A stretch of 64,000 nucleotides of DNA from Glycomyces tenuis DSM 44171 (GTDB taxonomy: Bacteria; Actinomycetota; Actinomycetes; Mycobacteriales; Micromonosporaceae): NCBI RefSeq assembly GCF_000427885.1, contig NZ_ATYW01000008.1:195595-259594 (forward strand). The letters run 5' to 3'. Shown piece by piece: positions 24,434-33,098 of this stretch. The notes below the pieces were generated by a model. The model was not told where the DNA came from and ran no database searches. It was given only the letters and a program-made list of their open reading frames with translations. How positions within the stretch are numbered: the stretch's first letter is position 1; the number at the start of each line of letters is the position of its first letter. A program made the position numbers and the translations under genes.

Positions 24434-26518
24434 ATGTCAGAAGAGCATGTTGTGTCCCAGCCGGTCGCGGCCCGCCGCGACCACCCGCGAACCCACCACG
24501 GCGACACCGTCAACGACGCCTACGCCTGGCTCAAGGACCCGGAGGACCCCGAGGTCCTCGACTACCTGCGGGCCGAGAACGCCTACACCGAGTCGCGCAC
24601 CGCCCACCTCGACGGGCTGCGCAAGGCCGTCTTCGGCGAGATCAAGGACCGCACCCAGGAGACCGACCTGTCGGTCCCGGTCCGCAAGCGCGGCTGGTGG
24701 TACTACGGGCGCACCGAGGAGGGCAAGCAGTACGGCATCGAGTGCCGCGTCGCGGCCGAAGGCGACACGCCGCCGAGCGTCGAACCGGGCGTGCCGGTCG
24801 AGGGCGAGCAGGTCATGGTCGACGGCAACGAGCTCGCCGAAGGCCACGACTTCTTCTCCCTGGGCACCTGCGAGGTCTCCCCCGACGGGAACCTCCTGGC
24901 GTTCGGCGTGAACTACACCGGCGACGAGCGGCTCACCCTCCAGTTCAAGGACCTGCGCACCGGCGAGGTCTTCGACGACCGGATCGAGGGCGTCTTCTAC
25001 GGCGGCGCGTGGTCGGCCGACGGCTCGGTGTTCTTCTACACCAAGGTCGACGACGCGTGGCGGCCCCACCAGGTGTGGCGCCACGTCCTCGGCGAGGACG
25101 AGGACACGCTCGTCTACCAGGAGGACGACGAGCGGTTCTGGACCGGGATCGTCCTGACCCGCTCCGAGCGGTACCTCATGATCGTGTGCGGCTCGAAGAT
25201 CACCAGCGAGATCCGCTACCTCGACGCCGCCGACCCGACCGGCGAGTTCACCGTCTTCGGGAACGGCCGCGAGCAGGGCGTCGAGATGCACGTCGACCAC
25301 CAGGGCGACCGCTTCCTGGTACTGCACAACAAGGGCGCCGAGAACTTCACGCTCGGGTGGGCGCCGGTCGAGGACACGACGCGGTTCAACGAGATCCTCG
25401 CGCACGACCCGGCCGTCCGGCTCGAATCGGTGGACGCCTTCGCGGGCCACGCCGTCGTCTCGATGCGACGCGACGGGCTCTCGCGGATCGCCGTCCTCGA
25501 TCAAGCGGGGACGCTCACCGAGGTCGCCTTCGACGAGCCGATCTACTCGGTCGGCCTCGGCGAGAACCCCGACTACGACTCCAGGATCCTGCGCCTGGGC
25601 TACACGTCGATGGTGACGCCCTCCTCGGTGTACGACTACGACATCGACGCCGCCCGGCTCCACCTGCGCAAGCGCACCCCGGTGCTCGGCGACTTCGATC
25701 CGGGCGCCTACAAGCAGTACCGGGAGTGGGCCACGGCCGCGGACGGCACGAAGATCCCGCTCTCGATCGTCGCGCGCGCCGACGTCGCGGCCGACGGGAC
25801 CGCGCCGTGCCTGCTGTACGGCTACGGCTCCTATGAGCACTCCATCGACCCGTACTTCTCGATCGCGCGGCTGAGCCTGCTCGACCGGGGGGTGGTCTTC
25901 GCGATCGCGCACGTCCGCGGCGGCGGCGAGATGGGCCGCCAGTGGTACGAGCAGGGCAAGCTCCTGCACAAGAAGCACACCTTCACCGACTTCGTCGACG
26001 CCGCCGAGCACGTGGTGCGGTCCGGCTGGGCCGCGCCGGAGCGGATCGTCGCGCGCGGCGGCTCGGCGGGCGGCCTGCTCATGGGGGCCGTGGCGAACCT
26101 CGCGCCCGAGCGTTTCGCCGGGATCCTCGCCGACGTGCCGTTCGTGGACGCGCTCAACACGATCCTCGACCCGACGATGCCGCTGACGGTCATCGAGTGG
26201 GAGGAGTGGGGCAACCCGCTGGAGTCGGCCGAGGTCTACGAGTACATGAAGTCGTACTCGCCGTACGAGAACGTCACCTCGGTGCGCTATCCGTCGATCC
26301 TGGCGGTGACCAGCCTCAACGACACGCGCGTCGGCTTCCACGAGCCCGCCAAGTGGATCGCGCGGCTGCGCCACGAGAGCCCGGAGTCGGACGTGATGCT
26401 CAAGACCGAGATGGAGGCCGGCCACGGCGGCCGCTCGGGCCGCTACGACGCCTGGGAGGAAGAGGCGTTCAACCTGGCGTGGGTGCTCGACAAGCTGGGC
26501 GCAGCCCAGATCGCCTGA
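24434..26518 (+). CDS. ptrB: Oligopeptidase B (S9A serine peptidase)
   Basis: 694 residues, normal for the family. The N-terminal beta-propeller (about 75-410) is followed by the alpha/beta-hydrolase domain. The catalytic triad is visible: Ser544 in G-G-S-A-G-G, Asp630 in N-D-T-R-V-G-F, His664 in G-H-G-G-R-S-G. No signal peptide; it should trim basic oligopeptides in the cytoplasm. Stand-alone gene, followed by strong hairpins. Confidence 0.9.
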   Translation: MSEEHVVSQPVAARRDHPRTHHGDTVNDAYAWLKDPEDPEVLDYLRAENAYTESRTAHLDGLRKAVFGEIKDRTQETDLSVPVRKRGWWYYGRTEEGKQYGIECRVAAEGDTPPSVEPGVPVEGEQVMVDGNELAEGHDFFSLGTCEVSPDGNLLAFGVNYTGDERLTLQFKDLRTGEVFDDRIEGVFYGGAWSADGSVFFYTKVDDAWRPHQVWRHVLGEDEDTLVYQEDDERFWTGIVLTRSERYLMIVCGSKITSEIRYLDAADPTGEFTVFGNGREQGVEMHVDHQGDRFLVLHNKGAENFTLGWAPVEDTTRFNEILAHDPAVRLESVDAFAGHAVVSMRRDGLSRIAVLDQAGTLTEVAFDEPIYSVGLGENPDYDSRILRLGYTSMVTPSSVYDYDIDAARLHLRKRTPVLGDFDPGAYKQYREWATAADGTKIPLSIVARADVAADGTAPCLLYGYGSYEHSIDPYFSIARLSLLDRGVVFAIAHVRGGGEMGRQWYEQGKLLHKKHTFTDFVDAAEHVVRSGWAAPERIVARGGSAGGLLMGAVANLAPERFAGILADVPFVDALNTILDPTMPLTVIEWEEWGNPLESAEVYEYMKSYSPYENVTSVRYPSILAVTSLNDTRVGFHEPAKWIARLRHESPESDVMLKTEMEAGHGGRSGRYDAWEEEAFNLAWVLDKLGAAQIA

Positions 26519-26556
26519 AGCACAGCAGCCGGGCGCAGCCCGGACCGCCTGTGCGC

Positions 26557-26617
26557 GCGGCCGGTGGGGACCGGCCGCGGCCGCCGAGCCCCGCGCGGGT
26601 CAGCCCGCGTGGGGCTC
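26557..26617. terminator. Two hairpins between oligopeptidase and the small acidic gene
   Basis: First hairpin: GCGGCCGGT (26557-26565) with ACCGGCCGC (26570-26578), loop GGGG. Second: 26586-26599 with 26604-26617, 14 pairs including one G-T, loop TCAG. The second overlaps the stop of the minus-strand gene, so the set can serve both convergent genes. Confidence 0.6.
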
Positions 26618-26809
26618 GTCGTCTTCGTCGCCCGGCACTTCCCTGGCCTGCTCGGCGGCGTCGGCCGCGTCGGCCTCCTCCGGCACGGCTCCCTCGTCGC
26701 GGGCGGCCGTGGCCTCCGGATCGTCCTGGTCGCCGTCGTCGGCCGATTCGACCAGGTCGAACTCCGACGCCTCGTCGAAGTCGTCGACCCATTCCTGCTG
26801 ATAGCCCAT
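26600..26809 (-). CDS. Small acidic protein
   Basis: 69 residues from ATG 26809 (upstream GGTGG). It begins M-G-Y-Q-Q-E-W-V-D-D-F and is then almost entirely Asp/Glu/Ala, so it should be largely disordered and strongly negative. No family recognised. The aromatic start and a plausible ribosome-binding site support a real gene, but composition alone could mislead in such GC-rich DNA. Confidence 0.45.
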   Translation of the reverse strand: MGYQQEWVDDFDEASEFDLVESADDGDQDDPEATAARDEGAVPEEADAADAAEQAREVPGDEDDEPHAG

Positions 26810-26894
26810 GGTTCCACCGTATGCCCAAGGGCGCCGCCCGGCGGGCGAACCACCAGGTAGCCTAGGGGTTGCCTTCACATGTTCGCGGGCGGTG

Positions 26895-26923
26895 CTTCAT
26901 CTGGTCGCAACGCGGCGATGAAG
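26895..26923 (-). repeat. Hairpin at the 3' side of the first tnpB
   Basis: CTTCATC (26895-26901) and GATGAAG (26917-26923) form a 7-bp stem with a 15-base loop, just beyond the tnpB stop. TnpB elements carry a structured right end that also supplies the guide (omega/re) RNA, so this may be part of it. Confidence 0.4.
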
Positions 26924-26941
26924 TGCTCAGACAGCGGCGTA

Positions 26942-28151
26942 TCAACTACCGCGGAATGATTTCCGTGGTTTGTCGCTCGTGCCCGCCGCTGGCCGTGGCG
27001 TATCGGCAACATTGGGCGTATTGACAAAAGCCCAAGTCGTGCGTGCGCGGTCACGAACGTTGACCGCGGCTACCTGATCGGCGGGCCCAGCGAGTCCGCA
27101 CCCCTGACAGGCAAAATAATCTCTGGTAGGTCGATTGTTTTTAGCGGTGTGCCCGCACAGCGGGCACCGCCGCGAGGTGTTCCGGGCGTCGATCACGACC
27201 ACCGGCACCCCGGCCCGCTTCGCTTTATAAGCGATGAACGCCTGGAGTTGATAGAAGGACCACGCGTTCAACTCGCCTCGCTGGGCGGCTGTAAGCCGTA
27301 CCCGGTCACGAATACCGGTGAGCTCTTCGAGCCCGATACCCCGACCGGTGCGTTCAGCCTTGCCTACGAGCTGTTTCGCGATCCGATGGTTATTGTCCTT
27401 GACCGCGCGGGCTTCACGTTTCGCGCGCTTCTTGAGTTTCTTCTTGGCCGACTTGGTCGCCTTGGCCTGCAACTCGGCACGAACCTTCGCCATCCGATTG
27501 CGGTAGCGCCTGAGCCCAGCACCTTCAAAGTTGTCGCCATCGGAGCTGGTCGCGATGTTGACGATGCCCATGTCCACGCCAAGGAAATCGCCCGGGTCGG
27601 TGTTCGCGTCGGCGTCGGCGACGTCGACCGTGGCCAACAGGTACCAGGTGCCCTCCCGGCAGACCAGATCCGTCTCGCCTTGGCGGTGGCGCTCCAACAG
27701 TTTGAGGTGGTCGACATGGCCGGTGAAGGCGATGCCGCGCATCCGGCCCCTGGTCGTCCAGATCGAGACCGTGCGGGCGTCATGCTGCCAGGAGAGGCAT
27801 CGGTCATCGAACGCCTGCGCCGCCTCGGGCCGGAAGACGACCGGCTTCGATGTCGCCTGCGCCGCGCGTTTCCCGGCGAGGCGCCCGGCTTTGATGAGTC
27901 CGGCGATGGTGGCGTAGGCGTGGCAGGTCTTCTTGATGATCAGCTGCGCGATCTGAGAACCCAGACCGCGGTCCTTCAGCGATGTGTAGGTGTGCTGGCG
28001 CAGCGCGTACTCACGCGGCACCCCGTGCCGGTAGGCCATGGCCGAGGTCCAGTTCGCGGCCTCGTTGACCGCGCGCAGGGTCGGTCTGCTCCAGCGCCTG
28101 CGCCTGTTCCGGCGTCGGCACCAGCTTCACTTGCACGACCTGCTTGCCCAC
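26942..28151 (-). pseudogene. tnpB: TnpB (IS605/IS607-type) with a frameshift near the 5' end
   Basis: The RuvC-type nuclease is recognisable: L-G-V-D-M-G-I-V-N, I-G-L-E-E-L-T-G, a zinc ribbon C-P-L-C-G-H ... C-Q-G-C-G, and the last Asp in A-D-Q-V-A-A-V-N. The uninterrupted frame starts only at ATG 28039. The family's N-terminus (V-V-Q-V-K-L-V-P-T-P-E-Q) is present in another frame from GTG 28151. The two are separated by a tandem GGTC-GGTC duplication (28079-28086), which adds four bases. Removing one copy restores Q-T-L-R-A-V-N-E-A-A-N-W. No transposase (tnpA or serine recombinase) is adjacent. Confidence 0.8.
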
Positions 28152-28231
28152 GTCCGCAACACTAGAGGCCGGGTCCGACAAGAACACCCACTCCGACCTT
28201 GATCAATATGTGTAATCACGGTCACTTATTA

Positions 28232-28260
28232 CTCACAGTCTCGTGGAGCGGGACTGTGAG
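28232..28260. repeat. Inverted repeat between tnpB and fba
   Basis: CTCACAGTC (28232-28240) and GACTGTGAG (28252-28260) form a perfect 9-bp stem with an 11-base loop. It lies upstream of both tnpB (minus) and fba (plus). It may be the left-end hairpin of the tnpB element or a regulatory site of fba; the sequence does not decide. Confidence 0.5.
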
Positions 28261-28361
28261 CAGGCGATCACCACACATTCCTCCCCGGGGTAAACCCCAT
28301 GAGATCCTTTGCGAATTATGCTGAGGGGGCCATCGACGAATTCATCTAAGGAGCAGACAGC

Positions 28362-29384
28362 ATGCCTATCGCAACACCCGAGGTTTACAACGAGATGCTC
28401 GACCGGGCGAAGAAGAACTCCTTCGCGTACCCGGCCATCAACGTCACCTCGACCCAGACGCTCAACGCCGCGTTGGCCGCTTTCGCCGAGGCCGAGTCCG
28501 ACGGCATCGTGCAGATCTCCACCGGCGGCGCGCAGTACGTCTCCGGCCCGACCGTGAAGAACATGGTCACCGGCGCCGTCGCCCTCGCCACCGCCGCCCA
28601 CGAGATCGCCAAGAACTACCCGGTGAACATCGCCCTGCACACCGACCACTGCCCGAAGGACAACCTCGACAAGTTCGTCCGCCCGCTGCTGGCCGTCTCA
28701 GAGGAGCGCGTCGCGCGCGGCGAGCACCCGCTGTTCCAGTCGCACATGTGGGACGGCTCGGCGGTGCCGCTGAAGGAGAACCTGGACATCGCCCAGGAGC
28801 TCTTGGAGCGCACCTCCAAGGCCAACATCGTCCTGGAGGTCGAGATCGGCGTCGTCGGCGGCGAGGAGGACGGCGTCTCCGCCGCGATCGACGACAAGCT
28901 GTACACGACCGTCGCCGACGCGCGCGCCACCGTCGAGGCCCTCGGCTCGGGCGAGCGGGGCCGCTACATGTCCGCGCTGACCTTCGGCAACGTCCACGGC
29001 GTCTACAAGCCGGGGAACGTGCGCCTGCGTCCGGAGATCCTCAAGGAGATCCAGGACGAGATCGGCAAGGAGCTCGGCAAGGACAAGCCGTTCGACCTGG
29101 TCTTCCACGGCGGCTCCGGTTCGACCGAGCAGGAGATCAGCGACGCGGTGGACTACGGCGTCATCAAGATGAACATCGACACCGACACGCAGTACGCCTT
29201 CACCCGCCCGATCGTGGACCACATGTTCCGCAACTACGACGGCGTGCTCAAGGTCGAGGGCGAGGTCGGCAACAAGAAGGCCTACGACCCGCGCGCCTAC
29301 GGCAAGCTCGCCGAGGCCGGCATGACCGCCCGCATCGTCGAGGCCTGCCGGCAACTGCGCAGCGTTGGCAACAAGATCAATTGA
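28362..29384 (+). CDS. fba: Class II fructose-bisphosphate aldolase
   Basis: 340 residues from ATG 28362, with AAGGAG upstream. It cleaves fructose 1,6-bisphosphate to triose phosphates in glycolysis and runs backwards in gluconeogenesis. Zinc-site motifs are visible: A-L-H-T-D-H-C near 88-94, L-E-V-E-I-G-V-V-G-G-E-E-D near 162-174, and the phosphate-binding V-F-H-G-G-S-G-S-T near 247. The stop codon TGA falls at the very end of the adjacent insertion element, which seems to have replaced the original last codon and stop. Confidence 0.93.
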   Translation: MPIATPEVYNEMLDRAKKNSFAYPAINVTSTQTLNAALAAFAEAESDGIVQISTGGAQYVSGPTVKNMVTGAVALATAAHEIAKNYPVNIALHTDHCPKDNLDKFVRPLLAVSEERVARGEHPLFQSHMWDGSAVPLKENLDIAQELLERTSKANIVLEVEIGVVGGEEDGVSAAIDDKLYTTVADARATVEALGSGERGRYMSALTFGNVHGVYKPGNVRLRPEILKEIQDEIGKELGKDKPFDLVFHGGSGSTEQEISDAVDYGVIKMNIDTDTQYAFTRPIVDHMFRNYDGVLKVEGEVGNKKAYDPRAYGKLAEAGMTARIVEACRQLRSVGNKIN

Positions 29385-30809
29385 CATCCTCGCTTCCTTG
29401 AAGGGAGGCGATTCCCGGCTTGCGGTCCGTTGATCCGGCCCGGCTACGGGTGGGTTCCTGGTTCAACGGGCCGCGCCGGGTCTCCCCGGTCTTACCGGCC
29501 CTCCGCAGGCGTTTCAGGTGTCCGCCTGCCCGGCGGCCACCATTCTTCGTCCTTCTCGCCTGATGTTGGCCTCGGCGTTGCCGTCCCGGTCGTGGACCGC
29601 GCCGCACCCGCACGCCCACGCCCGGACCGACAGGCCCTCCAGCCCTTTCGGTCCGGTGAGGGCCCCACACACCGAGCACATCTGCGTGCTGGGAAAGAAC
29701 CGGTCGACCTTCGCGAAGGCGCGTCCGGCACGGACAGCCTTCGATTCGAGCCGGGTCAGGAACATGCCCAGCGCGGCGTCGTGGACCGACTTCGCCGACC
29801 GGCCCCGCGCCAGGCCCTTGACGTTCAGGTCTTCGACATAGAGCGCTTGGTTCTCGCGCACGAGTGCCGCGACCTGCTTGTTCAGCCAGTCGTCTCGTTT
29901 GTTCCGGGTCCGCTCGTGGATCTTCGCGACCGTCAGCCGAGCCTTGGCCCGGTTGACCGATCCCTGCTGCTTGCGTGAGAGCGCCCGCTGGGCCTTCTTG
30001 AGTCTGCGTTCCATGGCCCGGAAGAACTTCGGGGACTCGATGGTCTTGCCCCCGCGCAGCACCGCGAACGACTTCAGCCCCAGATCGATCCCGGTCTCGG
30101 CTTCATGGTCCTCCAGCGGCTCGGCCAAGTCCACACCGTCGGTGGCGGCGACCACGAAGCTCGCGTAGTACTTTCCGGTCGTGGTCTTCACGATCGTCAC
30201 ACTGGACGGGACGGCCGGCAGTTCCCTGGACCATGCAACCTTCAGGTCACCGATCTTCGGCAGGCGCAGCCTGCCGTTGTCCAGCACGTTGAATCTGGCG
30301 TTGCGGGTAAAGCGGATCGCTTGGCGCGCGGCACGGCGCTTGAACCTCGGCAGCCCCACACGCGCCCCGGCCCGGTTGCCTTTCAGAGAGGCGAAGAAGT
30401 TCTTGTATGCCCGGCCAGCGTCAGCCAAGGCCTGCTGCAACACCACCGCCGACACCTCGCCCAGCCAGGACCGCTCAGCGGTGCGCTTAGCGTCGGTGAT
30501 CAGCGCCTTCGACAGCGCCGCCGCGGTCGGGTACGGCAGGCCCTTGGCGTGGGCGGCCCTGCGCGCGGCGACCGCGTCGTTGTACACCACCCGAGCACAC
30601 CCGAACGCCTTGGCAAGCGCGGCGCGCTGCGGGACAGTCGGGTAAACCCGGAAGGAATACCGAAGGTGCACGACCGGAACCGTACCGGTCAGGTACGACA
30701 ATCCAGCGGCTCCCAGTCCCGCTCCGCGGGACCGCGAGCAGACAACCGACCCGGATTCACCTCCGGCCTGAAGGCCGGAGCACTCCCCGGGAAACCGGTA
30801 GCACAAGTC
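29381..30809 (-). mobile_element. IS605-family tnpB-only element inserted at the fba stop
   Basis: The inferred element runs from 30809 (left end) to 29381 (right end). On the minus strand its left flank ends in TTAT and its right end is TCAA, matching the cleavage-site style of IS608-type elements. The left-end hairpin is CTCCGGCC-TGAA-GGCCGGAG (30761-30780); a right-end hairpin CTTCC/GGGAG lies at about 29393-29406. It has tnpB only, so movement would need a TnpA supplied elsewhere. Boundaries are inferred from these motifs, not from a comparison. Confidence 0.6.
29514..30671 (-). CDS. tnpB: TnpB, RNA-guided nuclease of an IS605-family element
   Basis: 385 residues from GTG 30671, where the conserved R-Y-S-F-R-V-Y-P begins; the open frame upstream is non-homologous-looking. 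The RuvC residues are present: Asp in I-D-L-G-L-K-S, Glu in Y-V-E-D-L-N-V, and the last Asp in H-D-R-D-G-N-A-E-A-N-I. The zinc ribbon has C-S-V-C-G and C-G-C-G. The gene appears intact. The sequence after its stop (29385-29513) is GC-rich and hairpin-forming, suitable for the guide RNA scaffold. Confidence 0.85.
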   Translation of the reverse strand: MHLRYSFRVYPTVPQRAALAKAFGCARVVYNDAVAARRAAHAKGLPYPTAAALSKALITDAKRTAERSWLGEVSAVVLQQALADAGRAYKNFFASLKGNRAGARVGLPRFKRRAARQAIRFTRNARFNVLDNGRLRLPKIGDLKVAWSRELPAVPSSVTIVKTTTGKYYASFVVAATDGVDLAEPLEDHEAETGIDLGLKSFAVLRGGKTIESPKFFRAMERRLKKAQRALSRKQQGSVNRAKARLTVAKIHERTRNKRDDWLNKQVAALVRENQALYVEDLNVKGLARGRSAKSVHDAALGMFLTRLESKAVRAGRAFAKVDRFFPSTQMCSVCGALTGPKGLEGLSVRAWACGCGAVHDRDGNAEANIRREGRRMVAAGQADT

Positions 30810-30821
30810 ATAACGCTTCGC

Positions 30822-30850
30822 GAGCCCGGACCATTACTCGGTCCGGGCTC
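30822..30850 (+). terminator. Probable displaced fba terminator
   Basis: GAGCCCGGACC (30822-30832) pairs perfectly with GGTCCGGGCTC (30840-30850), loop ATTACTC. It lies 12 bases beyond the inferred left end of the inserted element. If the element is removed on paper, the hairpin sits just after the fba stop, as a terminator should. Confidence 0.55.
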
Positions 30851-30904
30851 GGTCGTTATCCGGGTACCCTCGTATATGTTCCTCGGTTCTGCGAAGGAGG
30901 CCTG

Positions 30905-31468
30905 ATGTTCGACGTCGTGCTGCCCCCACCGCCCCGTGACTCCGGCTGGGAGTCCGACGATCTGGACATGTACGACCTTCCGGATCACGTCGAACTCATA
31001 TACGGAGCCCTTGAACTCATGATGAGCCCCCAGCGCTCTTGGCATCACCAGATCATCCGCAGACTGGCGAACATGCTTGAAGACGCCGCTTACCCGGATT
31101 GGCGCGTCGAGCAGGAGATGACCATTCGCATCGACCGAAAGAGCCGACCCGAACCCGATCTGCTCATGGTCGCTCCTGAGCCGGATTACAACTCCGCCAC
31201 CAAGTGGTTCCGCCCCGAGGACGTCGTGCTGGTGATGGAGGTCGAGTCACCGGAGTCAGAGGCGCGCGACAGAGAGCTGAAGCCGATGATGTACGCGCGG
31301 GCCGGCATCGGCGTTTATGTGCGGGTGTCGGAAGGACCGGATGCCGTGCCCGTCATCCACCGGTACCACCTGGAGAACGGCAAGTACCGGTTGATCGACG
31401 AGTATCAGGGCCGTCTGGTGCTGGACAAGCCGATCCAGATCGATTCAAAGATCAGACCGACCTGGTGA
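30905..31468 (+). CDS. Uma2-family (DUF820) nuclease-fold protein
   Basis: 187 residues from ATG 30905, with GAAGGAGG eight bases upstream. The PD-(D/E)XK-type pattern of Uma2 proteins is visible: R-P-E-P-D-L-L-M-V near 75 and V-V-L-V-M-E-V-E-S-P-E-S near 102-113, with the flanking H-H-Q-I-I-R-R-L-A-N-M-L helix. These proteins are widespread in cyanobacteria and actinomycetes; their substrate is not established. Transcribed alone between two strong hairpins. Confidence 0.8.
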   Translation: MFDVVLPPPPRDSGWESDDLDMYDLPDHVELIYGALELMMSPQRSWHHQIIRRLANMLEDAAYPDWRVEQEMTIRIDRKSRPEPDLLMVAPEPDYNSATKWFRPEDVVLVMEVESPESEARDRELKPMMYARAGIGVYVRVSEGPDAVPVIHRYHLENGKYRLIDEYQGRLVLDKPIQIDSKIRPTW

Positions 31469-31486
31469 GCACACGGCAGAGCGCCA

Positions 31487-31515
31487 GGGGCGGCGGGCCT
31501 TCGGCCCGCCGCCCC
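31487..31515. terminator. Bidirectional terminator
   Basis: A perfect 13-bp GC-rich stem (31487-31499 with 31503-31515), loop TTC, lies between the convergent Uma2 and alpha-glucosidase genes. Confidence 0.75.
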
Positions 31516-31529
31516 CTTCAACGTTCGTC

Positions 31530-33083
31530 TTACTTGGCGAACCAGACCGCCGAGCCGGCCGGGAGGCGGCCTTCTGCGAGATCGGCGCTCGCCAGGAGCA
31601 CCTCGCCGTCGAAGCCGTCCAGGCTCACCGGTTCGTCGCCGAAGTTCACGACGCACACCACCGCGCCGTTGTCGAACGCGAGCGTGTCGGCACTCGGCTC
31701 GTCGAGCCAGGTCAGGCCGCTCGCCTTGTGGGCCTTGCGCAGCGCGATGGCCTGGCGGTAGAACTCGAGCGTCGAGCCCGCGACGCCGTCCTCGGCCTCG
31801 ACGGACTTCTCGGACCAGCCTTCGGGCTGGGGCAGCCAGCCCGCGGCGTCGCCGAAGCCGAGCGACGGCCCTTCGGTCTTCCACGGGATCGGCACCCGGC
31901 AGCCGTCGCGGCCGATCTGCTCGCCGTTCGTGCGGAAGAACGTCGGGTCCTCCCTGACCTCGTCGGGCAGGTCCAGGACCTCGTTCAGGCCCAGCTCCTC
32001 GCCCTGGTAGACGTACACCACGCCCGGCAGCGCCAAGAGCAGCTGCGTGGCGGCCTTGGCGCGGGCCAGGCCGATCGGGCCGTCGCCGTAGCGCGTGACG
32101 TGCCGCTGCACGTCGTGGTTGGACAGCACCCACGTGCACGGCGCGCCGACGCCGGCGTTGTTGGCGATCTCGGCGTCGATGGCCTTGCGGAAGTCGACCG
32201 CCTTGAACGGCGCCAGCACGAGGTCGAAGTTGAACGCCTGGTGCAGCTCGTCGGGCCGCAGGTACAGCGCCCGCCGTTCGGCCGAGTCGGTCCAGGCCTC
32301 GGCGACGAAGATCCGGTCGCCGTCGTACTCCTCGATGACCGGCCGCCACGTGCGGTAGATGTCATGGACGCCGTCCTGGTCGAAGAACGGGGAGCGGGTC
32401 GTGCCGATCATCTCGATCGTGCCGTCGCCGCCGGTGTCGGGCAGCCCTTCGGCCTTGACCATGCCGTGGGCGACGTCGATGCGGAAGCCGTCGACGCCGC
32501 GGTCGAGCCAGAACCTGAGGATCGACTGGAACTCGGCGTGGACCTCGGGGTTGTCCCAGTTCAGGTCCGGCTGGGAGGAGTCGAACAGGTGCAGGTACCA
32601 CTGCTTGCCGTCGGGAGTCCTGGTCCAGGCGGGGCCGCCGAAGACCGACTGCCAGTTGTTCGGCGGCGTCTCGGGCTTCGCCGGGTCGACGTCGCGGAAG
32701 TGGTAGCGGTCGCGCTCGGCGCTGCCCGGCCCGGCGGCCAGCGCGGCCTTGAACCACTCGTGCTCCGAAGAGGAGTGGTTGGGGACGAGGTCGACGATGA
32801 GGCGGATGCCCGCCTCGTGGGCGGCCTCGAGCATCGCGTCGAAGTCGTCGAGGGTGCCGAACCGCGGGTCGATCGCGCGGTAGTCGGCGACGTCGTAGCC
32901 GGCGTCCTTCTGGGGGGAGGCGTAGAAGGGGGACAGCCAGATCGCGTCGACGCCGAGCGCCGAGAGGTAGGGGATCCGCGAGCGGATGCCCGCGAGGTCG
33001 CCCATGCCGTCGCCGTTCGCGTCGGCGAAGGAGCGCGGATACACCTGGTAGATGACCGCCTCGCGCCACCAGTTGTCACTCAT
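31530..33083 (-). CDS. GH13 alpha-glucosidase / oligo-1,6-glucosidase
   Basis: 517 residues from ATG 33083, with AAAGGAA upstream. The four GH13 regions are visible: D-L-V-P-N-H near 98, G-F-R-I-D-V-A-H near 200 (nucleophile Asp), F-V-A-E-A-W near 260 (acid/base Glu), and L-S-N-H-D-V near 320. No signal peptide; it should hydrolyse imported maltose, isomaltose or trehalose-like sugars. It sits downstream of the lacI-type gene on the same strand, 15 bases apart, so the two are co-transcribed. Exact linkage specificity cannot be read. Confidence 0.87.
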   Translation of the reverse strand: MSDNWWREAVIYQVYPRSFADANGDGMGDLAGIRSRIPYLSALGVDAIWLSPFYASPQKDAGYDVADYRAIDPRFGTLDDFDAMLEAAHEAGIRLIVDLVPNHSSSEHEWFKAALAAGPGSAERDRYHFRDVDPAKPETPPNNWQSVFGGPAWTRTPDGKQWYLHLFDSSQPDLNWDNPEVHAEFQSILRFWLDRGVDGFRIDVAHGMVKAEGLPDTGGDGTIEMIGTTRSPFFDQDGVHDIYRTWRPVIEEYDGDRIFVAEAWTDSAERRALYLRPDELHQAFNFDLVLAPFKAVDFRKAIDAEIANNAGVGAPCTWVLSNHDVQRHVTRYGDGPIGLARAKAATQLLLALPGVVYVYQGEELGLNEVLDLPDEVREDPTFFRTNGEQIGRDGCRVPIPWKTEGPSLGFGDAAGWLPQPEGWSEKSVEAEDGVAGSTLEFYRQAIALRKAHKASGLTWLDEPSADTLAFDNGAVVCVVNFGDEPVSLDGFDGEVLLASADLAEGRLPAGSAVWFAK

Positions 33084-33098
33084 CTGGGAGTTCCTTTC

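Noticed and set aside
26942..30809. Complete autonomous IS elements
   Set aside because: Neither tnpB has an adjacent tnpA or serine recombinase, so both are tnpB-only or relic elements.
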